A DNA stretch of 64,000 nucleotides from JAWSVE01 sp033852115 (GCA_033852115.1 JAWSVE010000002.1:248001-312000); one strand, 5' to 3'; counted from the first letter of the stretch, positions 55,398 through 64,000 are shown. Notes: generated by a model from the sequence alone, not told the origin. Program-made: numbers and translations.

Positions 55398-55562
55398 TGC
55401 AAAACGTTTGAAGAACGTAGTCAATACATCGACATATGCCCTGATTGACCGGCGAGCTAACAATAAGAACTACTGCCGTTTCTATCAGTCCAACTAGCCA
55501 TGTTCTTCTATAATTTGAAATAAACAGCCGTGCACTGTTGAAACTTGATCTGGGAGTTTGCT

Positions 55563-56774
55563 GTGAACGACCGGTACCTGTTACACATAATAAATATACC
55601 GCATCATTGCATTGCGCTTGTTGTGTTTTGCTTGGCTGGTTTTGTTGTTGGCTGCAGTAACGCACCAATAGTTGTCGTAGAGCCGCCTAAGCCTGAAATT
55701 CTCGAAGCGGTCATGACACCACCGCCTGATATTCCCGAAAGCTTGTTAAACACGCCCGCTATCGAGTTGCTCCAAATAACCCCCGGGATGCGTAATGTGT
55801 TACGTGATCAAGTGGGTGACGTGCCATCGGAAGATGCGAGGCTGGAACGGCTGTTTAATCTTTTACGTTATAGCCCAGACTTTAATATTCGCTACGAAGC
55901 TGATGCTACCCTCACTGCGCAAGAAGTGTTTTCGCAGCGCCGTGGTAACTGCTTAGCGTTTTCTGCGATGTTCGTTGCTATGGCGAGAGAGCTGGGTTTG
56001 AATGCGAATTTTCAAGAGGTGGATGTGCCTCCTGCATGGGATGCAGTCACTCAGTCAACCCTGGTGCAATACCGTCATGTGAATGTCAGTGTCGACTTGA
56101 AACGCGGTGGCAATGGCATTATCGACTTCCGTGTTGATCGCTATAGCGAAAATTATCCGCAACGTATTGTCTCTGACCAAACAGCATTGGCTCATTACTA
56201 CAGCAACCTGAGTATGGATTACCTGGTTGCTGAGGATTTACAGCGTGCTTATGTTTATGCCAACAAAGCGATAGGTGTTGCTCCAGATCGTGGTTTTATT
56301 TGGAACAACATGGGCATCATCCAGCGCCGCCTTGGGCATATGAGTTTAGCCGAAGCGAGCTACCGGCACGCTTTACAGCTCGACCCTGATGACTGGTCTG
56401 CACTAAATAATCTTGCGGTTATTTTTGAATTTCAAGGTGATACGGTTGAGGCGGAGCGGCTGCGAGGCCTTGCTGAAGACTTTAAACTGCGTAATCCCTA
56501 TTATCGTTTTGCATTAGCACAACAAGCTTATCGCAAGGGAGAGTTTCAAACAGTGGTCGAGCAAATGGATATCGCTATACGCCGACACAGTGTTGAGCAT
56601 CGATTCTATTATTTGCGTGGCTTATCCTTGTGGGAGTTAGAGGAGCGTGATGCGGCTATCAAAAGCCTACGTCGGGCTATTAAACTGGGCAAGGCTGATG
56701 GTGCATCGGTCGGTACGACATTTCTCGGTGAATACGAGCAACAGTTATCACATTGGTTAGCTGATAGGGGTTAG
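55563..56774 (+). CDS. Transglutaminase-like TPR lipoprotein
   Basis: A 403-residue protein from GTG 55563, which has GGGAG upstream; an in-frame TTG at 55545 is less likely. An N-terminal signal ends in a lipobox (FVVGC), so it is probably lipid-anchored. Residues ~85-210 form a transglutaminase-like cysteine protease fold (Cys in RRGNCLAFSAMFVAMARELG, His in YRHVNVSV, Asp in IIDFRVD). The C-terminal half holds four or five TPRs (GFIWNNMGIIQRRLGHMSLAEASYRHALQLDP is the clearest). The function is unknown; the fold pairing suggests a periplasmic scaffold or protease. Confidence 0.82.
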   Translation: MNDRYLLHIINIPHHCIALVVFCLAGFVVGCSNAPIVVVEPPKPEILEAVMTPPPDIPESLLNTPAIELLQITPGMRNVLRDQVGDVPSEDARLERLFNLLRYSPDFNIRYEADATLTAQEVFSQRRGNCLAFSAMFVAMARELGLNANFQEVDVPPAWDAVTQSTLVQYRHVNVSVDLKRGGNGIIDFRVDRYSENYPQRIVSDQTALAHYYSNLSMDYLVAEDLQRAYVYANKAIGVAPDRGFIWNNMGIIQRRLGHMSLAEASYRHALQLDPDDWSALNNLAVIFEFQGDTVEAERLRGLAEDFKLRNPYYRFALAQQAYRKGEFQTVVEQMDIAIRRHSVEHRFYYLRGLSLWELEERDAAIKSLRRAIKLGKADGASVGTTFLGEYEQQLSHWLADRG

Positions 56775-56874
56775 TATTAGTGTGCAAATTGCTATACTCC
56801 TGATTCTAACGAGCCAGCTTTGTTGGGTGACTCACTTTCTCTTTAGCTTTTCTCTTATTAATTGAAGAACCCCT

Positions 56875-57864
56875 ATGTTCACAGCGTCATCTGCTAAAAA
56901 GTTGGCCTCTTCATTGAAGCCCTTATCGTTTGATATTGATTCCGATAAAAATAATATCCGTTCGCCTGAGGTGCAGGCATATCTTGATCACTACAAAATA
57001 AATTTTTCAAAAACGTTAGAGGGTGTGCTTCATGGCTTTGGTAGTTTTGAGGTAGACGGATTTGCTATCGCTGCCCATTACTGGTTGCCAGAGATGAGTC
57101 GAGGCACTATTTTCGTGTGTCATGGCTATTACGACCATGTAGGATTATTTAATCATCTCGTGCGTTTTTCGTTGCAGAACGATTATGCGGTAGTGGCTTG
57201 TGACTTTCCCGGTATGGGGTTAAGCAGTGGCCCACGCTCATCCATTGCAAGCTTTGACACTTATCATGCGGTGCTCGAAGCGGCGATCGAAAAGTTTCGT
57301 CATGTGATGCCATCACCTTGGTATGCTGTGGCACAGAGTATGGGGAGTGTTGCAGTAGTACAGCACTTGTTGACGACCACAAATCCTGTGTTTGAAAAAT
57401 CAGTACTATTGGCGCCCTTGGTGCGATCTCGAGGGTGGGTTAGAGATCGATGGGTCTATGCAATCGGGCGTTTTTTCTTGCGGAGTTTGCCGCGGGTCTT
57501 TACCGACAACTCACACGATGAGGTTTTTTTGCAGTTTTTAAAAAAGTCCGACCCACTACAAGATCGTCGTTTGGTTGTCAGATGGGTGGGGGCGATGAAA
57601 GAATGGATCTCCAAAGTTGGAAAGTTTACTCCAGTGGATACGCCCGTTCTTATTATCCAGGGTGATGACGACCATACAGTAGATTGGCAATATAATTTAT
57701 CGGCGTTACAAACTGTGCTGCCCAGCGCAGTGATCAAAATGGTTCCACAGGGTCGGCATCACTTAGTCGGTGAAAGCGCGCCTTACCGCGCACAAGTATT
57801 CGCTGGGATTAAATCGTTTATTGATAAGCCTTATGGTGTTCACGTTGAGGGAAGCGAGCAATAG
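56875..57864 (+). CDS. Alpha/beta hydrolase, lysophospholipase-like
   Basis: A 329-residue serine hydrolase of the Hydrolase_4/monoglyceride lipase type. HGYYDHVGLFNHLVRF is near the N-terminus, ACDFPGMGLSSGPRSSIASF follows, the nucleophile is in VAQSMGSVAVVQ, Asp in IQGDDDHTVDW and His in GRHHLVGES. No signal peptide. The natural substrate is unknown. It follows the TPR lipoprotein by 100 bp on the same strand. Confidence 0.85.
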   Translation: MFTASSAKKLASSLKPLSFDIDSDKNNIRSPEVQAYLDHYKINFSKTLEGVLHGFGSFEVDGFAIAAHYWLPEMSRGTIFVCHGYYDHVGLFNHLVRFSLQNDYAVVACDFPGMGLSSGPRSSIASFDTYHAVLEAAIEKFRHVMPSPWYAVAQSMGSVAVVQHLLTTTNPVFEKSVLLAPLVRSRGWVRDRWVYAIGRFFLRSLPRVFTDNSHDEVFLQFLKKSDPLQDRRLVVRWVGAMKEWISKVGKFTPVDTPVLIIQGDDDHTVDWQYNLSALQTVLPSAVIKMVPQGRHHLVGESAPYRAQVFAGIKSFIDKPYGVHVEGSEQ

Positions 57865-57893
57865 AGTTTTGCTCGCTAGCGCCGGGTGCCGAT

Positions 57894-58571
57894 CTACTTT
57901 TCTGCGCGCTTTTCGATAACCCCGTTTGCTGTGCCCAGCAACAATACGTCCGCAGGTTTCTGAGCAAATAAGCCGTTGGTCACCACACCAACGATCTGAT
58001 TAATGGCTGCTTCGAGCTTAACCGCGTTGCGAATTTCTAAATGGTGGCAGTCAATAATGACGTTACCGTTATCCGTAACAACCCCTTCACGGTATACCGG
58101 GTCAGCCCCTAATTTAACAAGCTCTCTGCCAACGTAGGAGCGTGCCATAGGGATGACTTCAACAGGTAAAGGGAATGTTCCAAGGCAGTCTACCCACTTG
58201 CTTTCATCTGCGATACAAACAAACTCTTGGGCCACGGCAGTGACGATTTTTTCCCGTGTTAGGGCTGCGCCACCGCCTTTAATTAATTCTAATTTAGCGT
58301 TGCTTTCATCAGCCCCGTCAATGTAAATGGCGATATCGCTTACATTGTTGAGATCGTAAACATTGATGCCGTGGCTTCTTAAACGCTCGGCGCTAGCTTC
58401 CGAGCTTGCTACGGCACCATCGAAATACATTTTTACGCTAGCCAGCTCATCAATAAATAAGTTGGCAGTAGAGCCGGTTCCTATTCCCAGTATGGTATCG
58501 CTGTAGAGCTTTGGTTTAACGTATTCTAGAGCGGCTTTCGCAACGGCTCGTTTGAGTTCATCTTGTGTCAT
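57894..58571 (-). CDS. rpiA: Ribose-5-phosphate isomerase A
   Basis: Interconverts ribose-5- and ribulose-5-phosphate in the pentose phosphate pathway. The 225 residues show GIGTGSTANLFIDEL, ASSEASAERLRSHGI, IDGADESNAKLELIKGGGAALTREKIV (catalytic Glu) and the C-terminal VVTNGLFAQKPADVLLLGT. It is convergent with the hydrolase gene and divergent from ilvA, the usual ilvA-rpiA pairing. Confidence 0.97.
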   Translation of the reverse strand: MTQDELKRAVAKAALEYVKPKLYSDTILGIGTGSTANLFIDELASVKMYFDGAVASSEASAERLRSHGINVYDLNNVSDIAIYIDGADESNAKLELIKGGGAALTREKIVTAVAQEFVCIADESKWVDCLGTFPLPVEVIPMARSYVGRELVKLGADPVYREGVVTDNGNVIIDCHHLEIRNAVKLEAAINQIVGVVTNGLFAQKPADVLLLGTANGVIEKRAEK

Positions 58572-58729
58572 GCGTACCTCGGGTTCGTCGGGAATAGCGA
58601 GTTGCGCATTATAGCCTGGATCCTATGCTCTAAGCAGCTAGTGCAGTAAAACTCCATGACTTCAAACAGTGCATGCTTTACCATGCCGCTTTATATAATT
58701 GCTCTCACATTTTATCGATCATTTGCATC

Positions 58730-60244
58730 ATGCCTCAGTCCTACGTAAAGCGCATTTTAGATGCGCGCATCTACGATCTCGCTGTCGAAACTCCGCTTGA
58801 TACTGCACGACTTATGTCGCGCCGTTTGAACAACAATGTGTTGTTTAAGCGCGAAGACTTACAGCCTGTGTTTTCTTTCAAAATTCGTGGCGCATACAAC
58901 AAAATGCTCCAACTGACTGAAGAGGAGCGTAGTAAAGGTGTAATAGCGGCATCGGCGGGTAATCATGCTCAAGGCTTGGCGCTGGCTGCGAACCATTTGG
59001 GGGTCCCGGCGGTCATCGTGATGCCCCGCACCACCCCACAAATTAAGGTGGATGGTGTGCGCCGCAACGGCGGCAAGGTTGTATTGCACGGGGATGCCTA
59101 TGACGATGCGTTCGAGCATTCACAAAAGCTTATTGCCGAAAAAGGGTATACCTACATTCATCCTTTTGATGACCCTGATGTCATTGCGGGGCAGGGGACT
59201 GTGGCGGTGGAATTACTGCGGCAGCATCCAGGTAAAATCGATGCCGTCTTTATCCCAGTGGGTGGCGGAGGCTTGTGTGCGGGGATGGCGGCCTACATCA
59301 AATATATCCGCCCGGAGACGAAAATCTTCGCGGTTGAAGCTGAGGATTCAGCCTGCTTGAAGTTGGCTATGGAGAAAAACCGCCGAGCAATCCTGCCTGA
59401 AGTTGGCATCTTCGCCGATGGTGTTGCGGTTAAGCAGATCGGCAAAGAGACCTTTCGCGTCATTCGTAAATCCATTGATGGTGTGATCACGGCCGACACC
59501 GATGAAATGTGTGCAGCGATCAAGGATATCTTCGAAGATACTCGCTCCATTGCTGAGCCAGCCGGTGCATTGTCGTTGGCGGGGCTCAAGAAATATGTGG
59601 CAGAAACGGGTTGCGAAGGGCAAACCCTGGTGGCTATCGACAGTGGTGCGAATACTAATTTTGATCGCCTGCGCTATATCTCAGAGCGGACTGAAACGGG
59701 TGAAAAGCGCGAAGCCGTATTAGCAGTGACATTGCCTGAGCGTCCCGGCGCCTACAAAAAGTTCTGTCGTGACCTTGGTAAGCGCAGTATCACCGAATTT
59801 AACTACCGCTATGCGGATCAAGAGCAGGCTCATGTGTTTGTGGGTATTCAAGTAAGCGAAGACCCAACCGACCGTGAATCACTGGTGGCTGGGCTACGTA
59901 AAAAAGGCTATGCCGTTGAAGATCTCACTGACAACGAAATGGCGAAACTGCATATTCGTCATATGGTAGGTGGGCGCGGGAGCCAGGTGCAGGACGAGGT
60001 GATCTATCGGTTTGAGTTTCCTGAGCGCCCAGGTGCGTTGCTGAAGTTTTTAACCCATCTCGCGACCGGCTGGAATATCTCGATGTTTCACTACCGTAAT
60101 CACGGTTCCGCTTTTGGTCGTGTTTTGGTTGGGCTGCAGGTACCGAAGGCTCAGCAGGCCGAATTGAAGCGGTTTCTCGCTGACTTAAATTACCCATTTT
60201 GGGACGAGTCTGAAAATCCGGCTTATAAGTTGTTCCTGAGCTAG
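58730..60244 (+). CDS. ilvA: Threonine deaminase (biosynthetic)
   Basis: PLP enzyme converting threonine to 2-oxobutyrate, the first committed step to isoleucine. The 504 residues from ATG 58730 (MPQSYVKRILDARIYD) have the PLP Lys in PVFSFKIRGAYNKM, the phosphate loop PVGGGGLCAGMA, and two C-terminal ACT-like regulatory domains (AVLAVTLPERPGAYKKFC and YRFEFPERPGALLKFL) for isoleucine/valine feedback. The 19 codons before this Met in the open frame lack family similarity. Confidence 0.97.
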   Translation: MPQSYVKRILDARIYDLAVETPLDTARLMSRRLNNNVLFKREDLQPVFSFKIRGAYNKMLQLTEEERSKGVIAASAGNHAQGLALAANHLGVPAVIVMPRTTPQIKVDGVRRNGGKVVLHGDAYDDAFEHSQKLIAEKGYTYIHPFDDPDVIAGQGTVAVELLRQHPGKIDAVFIPVGGGGLCAGMAAYIKYIRPETKIFAVEAEDSACLKLAMEKNRRAILPEVGIFADGVAVKQIGKETFRVIRKSIDGVITADTDEMCAAIKDIFEDTRSIAEPAGALSLAGLKKYVAETGCEGQTLVAIDSGANTNFDRLRYISERTETGEKREAVLAVTLPERPGAYKKFCRDLGKRSITEFNYRYADQEQAHVFVGIQVSEDPTDRESLVAGLRKKGYAVEDLTDNEMAKLHIRHMVGGRGSQVQDEVIYRFEFPERPGALLKFLTHLATGWNISMFHYRNHGSAFGRVLVGLQVPKAQQAELKRFLADLNYPFWDESENPAYKLFLS

Positions 60245-60588
60245 CGTATCGTTTGAGTTTTACGCCTCTTTTTGGTGATGTTGGCCCCAATCTGGGGCCC
60301 TCAAAGGTTCAGGTTAGGGGCTTGAGCTAGCTGCAGTAAGAGCGTTTGGTTTTCGATTTCTATTTTTTATATCATTTCAGATATATAAAACCCTGCTATT
60401 AATATAACTTTGTGATCTAGAACGCAAATTGATCACTTTTCTCTGTTGGCTTTATTTTTGCTCGCTATACTGAAACCAAATGAGAAGTTGGATTTAGTTC
60501 TCATGCTAAAGTTTGGTTTTTGTTGGATTTTATTGTATAAAGTTCGGCCCTTCAGAAACAACGATTACAACGAAGGTAGGTTCTTCCT
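60245..60588. other. Intergenic, hairpin near ilvA end
   Basis: 344 bp without a gene. A perfect 7-bp stem GGCCCCA/TGGGGCC lies at 60283-60299, 38 bp after ilvA, without a T-run; it may help end the ilvA message. The rest is A+T-rich and should carry the promoter of the small membrane peptide. Confidence 0.45.
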
Positions 60589-60732
60589 ATGAAAAATGAC
60601 ATTTTAACTATTGCAGTTATTGTCTTCTTCGTGGGAGTTTTGGTCAGTAGTGTCGGGTTCAGTGATGTCTTCGAATCCGAAAAAGAACAACATACTCCCT
60701 CAGCGTTGCACCAAGGTGTAACACTACGTTGA
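60589..60732 (+). CDS. Small single-pass membrane peptide
   Basis: A 47-residue peptide: MKND, a hydrophobic helix (ILTIAVIVFFVGVLVSSVGF), then a charged tail (FESEKEQ and onward). A plausible ribosome binding site (GAAGGTAGG) ends 8 bp before the ATG, and a strong terminator follows. I do not recognise it; a small membrane regulator or complex subunit is possible. Confidence 0.6.
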   Translation: MKNDILTIAVIVFFVGVLVSSVGFSDVFESEKEQHTPSALHQGVTLR

Positions 60733-60845
60733 AGATTAACGTTCAACTCGGGAAGCAGTTACATTAGGACGTGAACCATTGCTTGAAGTCAGAATCTTGG
60801 GGTATTCCTGAATTCAATTAAAGTAATGGAATAACATATCAGAAG

Positions 60846-60871
60846 ACGGCGCTCACAAGGCGCCGTTTTTT
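60846..60871 (+). terminator. Rho-independent terminator
   Basis: A 7-bp stem ACGGCGC/GCGCCGT with a 7-nt loop and six T. It ends the transcript of the small membrane peptide and lies just before the convergent fau stop. Confidence 0.85.
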
Positions 60872-60887
60872 ATGTGCGCAAATTGCT

Positions 60888-61541
60888 CTATGGCTTTCGG
60901 CGTAGATCACCGGCAAGAAAATTGTCACTGGCTAGAGACCCAGGCGCGATAATGCGGCCGTCGCTAATGATGCCGTCTAAGGGGATGTCCCAGCTTTCTA
61001 CCGGTAGTCTGTCCACCTCTTGGCATTGATGGGCTAAGCCAATTAATAATGGCTTCTCCCCTTCAGCCTGGTCTGCTTTAAACGCAAACGTACGATCATA
61101 GAATCCCCCGCCCATCCCGAGCCTTTGCCCCCAATGGTCGAATCCCACTAATGGCATAAACACAATATCGAGTGTCTCTGTTGCGATGGGTTCTGTCGTG
61201 GGTTCGGGTATTCCGAAGCGATTATTGTCGAGTGATGACTCTGCGTCGTAGGGCGCAAACTTCAACGTTCCAGCATGATGTGGATCCAGTACCGGCAGAA
61301 AGCATTGCTTGTCCATCCCCAATGCGCGTTTCCACAATAAGCTCGGGTCAATTTCACCATCATTGGCTAAATACAGTGCGATACGGCGTGCGTGAAGAAA
61401 CACGGGTTGGCGCGAGACCAAGCGATCAAGCTCAATAGCGGCTTGAAGTTGCTGGTGGGTTGTCAGGGTGCGACGCTGCATACGAAGCTTCTGACGCAAG
61501 TTTTTGCGCTGAATAGATAGCGTTGATGGGAGGTTGGTCAT
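60888..61541 (-). CDS. fau: 5-formyltetrahydrofolate cyclo-ligase
   Basis: Converts 5-formyl-THF to 5,10-methenyl-THF with ATP (also called YgfA). From Met 61541 it is 217 residues, the normal size. It has RKNLRQKLRMQRRTL at the start, VFLHARRIALYLANDGEIDPSLLWKRA, the ATP loop LVGFDHWGQRLGMGGGFYDRTF and LIGLAHQCQEVDRLPVESWDIPLDGIISD. An in-frame extension to 61688 runs through the 6S RNA and is not real protein. It lies downstream of 6S RNA, the arrangement in most gammaproteobacteria. Confidence 0.95.
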   Translation of the reverse strand: MTNLPSTLSIQRKNLRQKLRMQRRTLTTHQQLQAAIELDRLVSRQPVFLHARRIALYLANDGEIDPSLLWKRALGMDKQCFLPVLDPHHAGTLKFAPYDAESSLDNNRFGIPEPTTEPIATETLDIVFMPLVGFDHWGQRLGMGGGFYDRTFAFKADQAEGEKPLLIGLAHQCQEVDRLPVESWDIPLDGIISDGRIIAPGSLASDNFLAGDLRRKP

Positions 61542-61587
61542 GCGTATGAGTAATGACGAAAGCGCCGGTAATTCATAGCGCGATAGA

Positions 61588-61763
61588 AATGCCCCGAAGG
61601 GTGCCGCTGTCAATGTTGCCTTGAACCGTAACGGTTCAAGGTGGTGATCCCTGTAATACATTAGGCTTTCCGTCTCGCGGACATGCACACAGTATCAGCA
61701 GAAGATCCCCGGGTAGGTATTATCGGCTCAAGGACGTCTCGACTGGCGAACACCTCAGGGATT
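61588..61763 (-). ncRNA. ssrS: 6S RNA
   Basis: About 176 nt between zapA and fau, where gammaproteobacteria carry 6S RNA, the RNA that mimics an open promoter and binds sigma-70 RNA polymerase. Conserved pieces match E. coli 6S: the 5' CCTGAGGTGTTCGCCAGTC, then CTTGAGCCGATA, GAAAGCCTAA, and the 3' hairpin CACCTTGAACC/GGTTCAAGG, ending in a CCCTTCGGGG segment that can pair with the 5' end. A -10-like TATACT lies at 61770-61775 with TTACAG 17 bp upstream of it. The exact ends are estimated. Confidence 0.88.
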
Positions 61764-61915
61764 AAACACAGTATAACGCTAGCCTTGCTCGGCTGTAAGG
61801 GGATGCTGAGATTTTATTGTTTGGAGAAACGAAAATTTGATAACACTTGCGCTGTATCACTGGCAGGCATGGTTATGCACGGTAGTGGGCGATCGTCCGT
61901 TGTGCAGAGTGGTGG

Positions 61916-62206
61916 CTATTTGCTCAGCGCAGCATCCAGCGTATCGACGAGGCTCTTTAGCTTGTCGCTATCCAAGTCTGCAGACGCTGATGACTCTTTC
62001 GCGAGCATCAGCTCGTAACTTAAATTGAGTGCGGCCATGATGGCGATTTTTTCCAGCCCAATTACATTGCCAGTTGAGCGGATGTCACGTAGGCGCTGAT
62101 CCAGCTGGCGGGCGGCGGACTGCAAAATGGCCTGTTCTTCTGGTGGGCAAGCAACTTGATAGTCTTTATCGAGCAGATTGACGGCGATAGTCGCATTGTC
62201 AGTCAT
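61916..62206 (-). CDS. zapA: Cell division protein ZapA
   Basis: A 96-residue protein that bundles FtsZ filaments at the division ring. It has an N-terminal beta part (ATIAVNLLDKDYQVACPPEE) and the helical part (ILQSAARQLDQRLRDIRSTGNVIGLEKIAIMAALNLSYELM), ending in a coiled coil. It starts 25 bp after the small coiled-coil gene and precedes 6S RNA. Confidence 0.95.
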   Translation of the reverse strand: MTDNATIAVNLLDKDYQVACPPEEQAILQSAARQLDQRLRDIRSTGNVIGLEKIAIMAALNLSYELMLAKESSASADLDSDKLKSLVDTLDAALSK

Positions 62207-62231
62207 GGTGTATTCCTGTTACGCCCGGACT

Positions 62232-62441
62232 TTAGGCTTCGGATTCCAAACTCTTTAAGCGCGCGATCATCGCTTCAACACGCGTGCGGGCAAGTTCGTT
62301 TTTCTCGATCAGGCGAGTACGCTCGCCGATCCATTCAGATTCTTTGGCGTGCAGCTGGCGGTTCTCTTCACGCAATTGATCGCACATGCGAACGAGCTGC
62401 TCGATCTTACTTTCTAGTGTGGCAAGGATGCTATCGTTCAT
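62232..62441 (-). CDS. TIGR02449-type coiled-coil protein
   Basis: A protein of about 69 residues, almost entirely coiled coil (ILATLESKIEQLVRMCDQLREENRQL, then a basic ERTRLIEKNELARTRVEAMIARLKSLE). It fits TIGR02449, a small family always next to zapA in Pseudomonas-like genomes. A role near ZapA in division, similar to ZapB, is inferred. A GTG three codons upstream (62450) is an alternative start. Confidence 0.85.
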   Translation of the reverse strand: MNDSILATLESKIEQLVRMCDQLREENRQLHAKESEWIGERTRLIEKNELARTRVEAMIARLKSLESEA

Positions 62442-62785
62442 AGTGTCCACTTTCGTCTGGCTAACAGTATCTATCTATAGTCTACTAACCCAGATTTTGC
62501 TTTGCCTTAGACTTTATTCGAGGTTCTTTCAGTAAAAGGCTGATTCTAAACAAGATAATAGCGTATCGCACCACAAAACCCTGGTCGTTACTATATTGCG
62601 CCGACTTGTGGGGGTCAATTGCGGACGCGTGGCTGGGTGCTGTTTGTTCTCTAATGCGAACGATCTTTCACTGAATCGTGATAGGATGCGCAGTTTTCCG
62701 GAACCTTTGATTCATGCCTCTGATGCTTCAATCAAGGCGGACTGCAATGCCACGAAGCAGTGGCGGACACACCTGTTGGAGAGTC
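62442..62785. promoter_or_regulatory. Divergent region zapA operon / UPF0149 gene
   Basis: 344 bp between divergent starts. It should carry both promoters. The open frame of the UPF0149 gene extends back to 62714 but without family-like sequence. No other gene seen. Confidence 0.4.
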
Positions 62786-63370
62786 ATGACAAATAAAACC
62801 CAAACACTGCCGTCTTTTGATGGGCTAGCCGATCAATTTCTATCATTAGGGGCGCTGAATAGTCCTGCCGAACTTCACGGCATGATCTGTGGTCATCTTT
62901 GTGGAGGGGGCCGTTATAGCCATGGAGAGTGGCTGAAAGCGGCTAAAGAATTTCTAGATTGCAGTCAAAGTGTTGATGGTGAGTCAGAGCAGTTGCTAAT
63001 CCAAATCTACCAAACGACCTTATCGCAATTGCGTGATCAGGAGTTCTCTGTGCTGTTGTTATTGCCAGACGACGATACGGATTTAGAACAACGTATAGTA
63101 TCGCTTGGCCATTGGTGTCATGGGTTTCTGACGGGCTTTGGTACATCGGGGCTTAGCGGTGATACGCAAATGTCAGCAGAAACTGCTGATGCGTTACGTG
63201 ATTTTGCAGCGTTTGTGCAGATCAGCCCCGAGGATGCGCTTGATGATGATAGCGAAAATGACTACATGGAAATTGTCGAATACATTCGCGTTGCCCTACT
63301 CACTATTTTTATGGAAATCGGTGTGCACTCAGACCCCAACCCAGAGGAAGATCAACGCACCGTTCACTAA
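62786..63370 (+). CDS. ygfB: UPF0149 family protein YgfB
   Basis: A 194-residue protein of the UPF0149/YecA-like family. It has SPAELHGMICGHLCGGGRY near the N-terminus, WCHGFLTGFGTSG in the middle and the acidic C-terminal EDALDDDSENDYMEIVEYIRVALLTIFMEI. In Pseudomonas YgfB is linked to control of ampC-related genes; its molecular role is uncertain. Start at Met 62786 fits the family. It is followed by pepP, the usual ygfB-pepP order. Confidence 0.93.
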   Translation: MTNKTQTLPSFDGLADQFLSLGALNSPAELHGMICGHLCGGGRYSHGEWLKAAKEFLDCSQSVDGESEQLLIQIYQTTLSQLRDQEFSVLLLLPDDDTDLEQRIVSLGHWCHGFLTGFGTSGLSGDTQMSAETADALRDFAAFVQISPEDALDDDSENDYMEIVEYIRVALLTIFMEIGVHSDPNPEEDQRTVH

Positions 63371-63396
63371 CCGTATTGCATAAATAAGAGTCCGCT

Positions 63397-64000
63397 ATGT
63401 CGATTACCAAACAAGAATTCGCGCGGCGCCGTAAAACTTTGATGGCGCACATGGAGCCTAATTCGATTGCCATTATTCCTTCGGCGTCAATCAAGGTGCG
63501 TAATCGCGATACCGATTTTGCCTTTCGCCAAGACAGCGACTTTTTTTATCTGACCGGTTTTAACGAGCCGGACGCAGTTCTGGCGATCATTCCTGGCCGC
63601 GACCACGGTGAAACTGTGATGTTTGTGCGGGAAAAAGATCCAGGCAAAGAAATTTGGGACGGCTACATCGCAGGCCCTGAAGGTGCTTGTGCTGATCACG
63701 GCGCTGACGATGCGTTTCCCATAGATGATATCGACGATATTTTACCGGGTCTGATCGAAGGCACCGAGCGTGTGTACTACGCGATGGGTAAAAACTCTGA
63801 ATTCGATGCTCACGTAATGGGATGGGTAAACAGTATTCGCGCCAAGGTGCGCACTGGTGCCACACCGCCCGGTGAGTTTTTAGATCTTGATCATTTTCTT
63901 CACGATATGCGTTTGTACAAAAGCGCTGCGGAAATTCGTGTTATGAAGCGCGCTGGGGAAATTTCAGCTGCGGCCCATGCTCGTGCGATGACAACTTGCA
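63397..64000 (+). CDS. pepP: Xaa-Pro aminopeptidase PepP (5' part)
   Basis: Metallopeptidase removing N-terminal residues before proline. The visible 201 codons cover the AMP_N domain: EFARRRKTLMAHMEPNSIAIIPSA, FRQDSDFFYLTGFNEPDAVL, VMFVREKDPGKEIWDGYIAGPEGA, and the start of the catalytic domain (YKSAAEIRVMKRAGEISAAAHARAM). The metal-binding residues lie beyond the window edge. It starts 26 bp after ygfB. Confidence 0.95.
   Translation, partial: MSITKQEFARRRKTLMAHMEPNSIAIIPSASIKVRNRDTDFAFRQDSDFFYLTGFNEPDAVLAIIPGRDHGETVMFVREKDPGKEIWDGYIAGPEGACADHGADDAFPIDDIDDILPGLIEGTERVYYAMGKNSEFDAHVMGWVNSIRAKVRTGATPPGEFLDLDHFLHDMRLYKSAAEIRVMKRAGEISAAAHARAMTTC

Noticed and set aside
1..64000. CRISPR array, tRNA or rRNA genes
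   Set aside because: I looked for regularly spaced repeats and tRNA-like cloverleaf ends and saw none; a dedicated scan would be needed to exclude a single tRNA.

Overview
The window reads as chromosomal DNA of a gammaproteobacterium, probably a marine member of the Pseudomonadales/Cellvibrionales group. The evidence is gene order recalled from Pseudomonas: rdgB, DUF4426, yggU, yggT, proC, yggS, pilT, pilU, then ruvX, yqgE, tonB, gshB, pilG-H-I-J-K, chpA-B-C and rsmE, and further on ahcY, metK, an ArsR-methyltransferase, tkt, epd, pgk and fba, and zapA-6S RNA-fau. The genus cannot be fixed from sequence alone.

Layout. 1-1420: an AraC-type regulator at the edge. 1428-7260: a minus-strand housekeeping run (rdgB, a DUF4426 protein, a dynamin-like GTPase, yggU, yggT, proC, yggS). 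7361-9837: the type IV pilus retraction ATPases pilT and pilU. 10019-13150: ruvX, yqgE, tonB and gshB on the minus strand. 13483-26005: a complete Pil-Chp chemosensory operon (two response regulators, CheW, MCP, CheR, a 2050-residue CheA hybrid, CheB, CheW). It should control pilus extension and retraction, working with pilT/pilU. 26011-26739: rsmE.

26740-39597 is an accessory island, visibly richer in A+T, between rsmE and ahcY. It holds a divergently arranged biosynthetic cluster. A P450 and a ferritin-like diiron protein lie on the minus strand. On the plus strand a tightly packed operon encodes a fatty acyl-AMP ligase, an acyl carrier protein, an LpxL/HtrB-like acyltransferase, an HlyD-type adaptor and a C39-peptidase ABC exporter. 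It is followed by a short AraC-type regulator, a 72-residue peptide with a microcin-type leader, and a rhomboid protease. My reading is a fatty-acylated, exported microcin-like peptide system; this is the most novel part of the window. Gene relics lie at both edges of the island.

39598-43724: the S-adenosylmethionine cycle (ArsR-methyltransferase regulator, metK, ahcY), interrupted by a four-helix-bundle gene inside an inverted pair of heptamer repeats. A strong palindrome upstream of the regulator looks like its operator. 43985-48256: tktA, epd and pgk; fba lies about 6 kb further on. Between them are an outer membrane protein, a GNAT, a methyltransferase, an alpha/beta hydrolase, a membrane protein, an EncFtn-type ferritin without encapsulin or targeting peptide, and argJ. 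55563-60244: a transglutaminase-like/TPR lipoprotein, a hydrolase, rpiA and ilvA. 60589-64000: a 47-residue membrane peptide, fau, 6S RNA, zapA, a small coiled-coil protein, a UPF0149 protein and the 5' part of pepP, which runs off the window.

No tRNA, rRNA, CRISPR array, integrase or recognisable transposase gene was seen. All statements come from reading the sequence; no database search or structure prediction was run.
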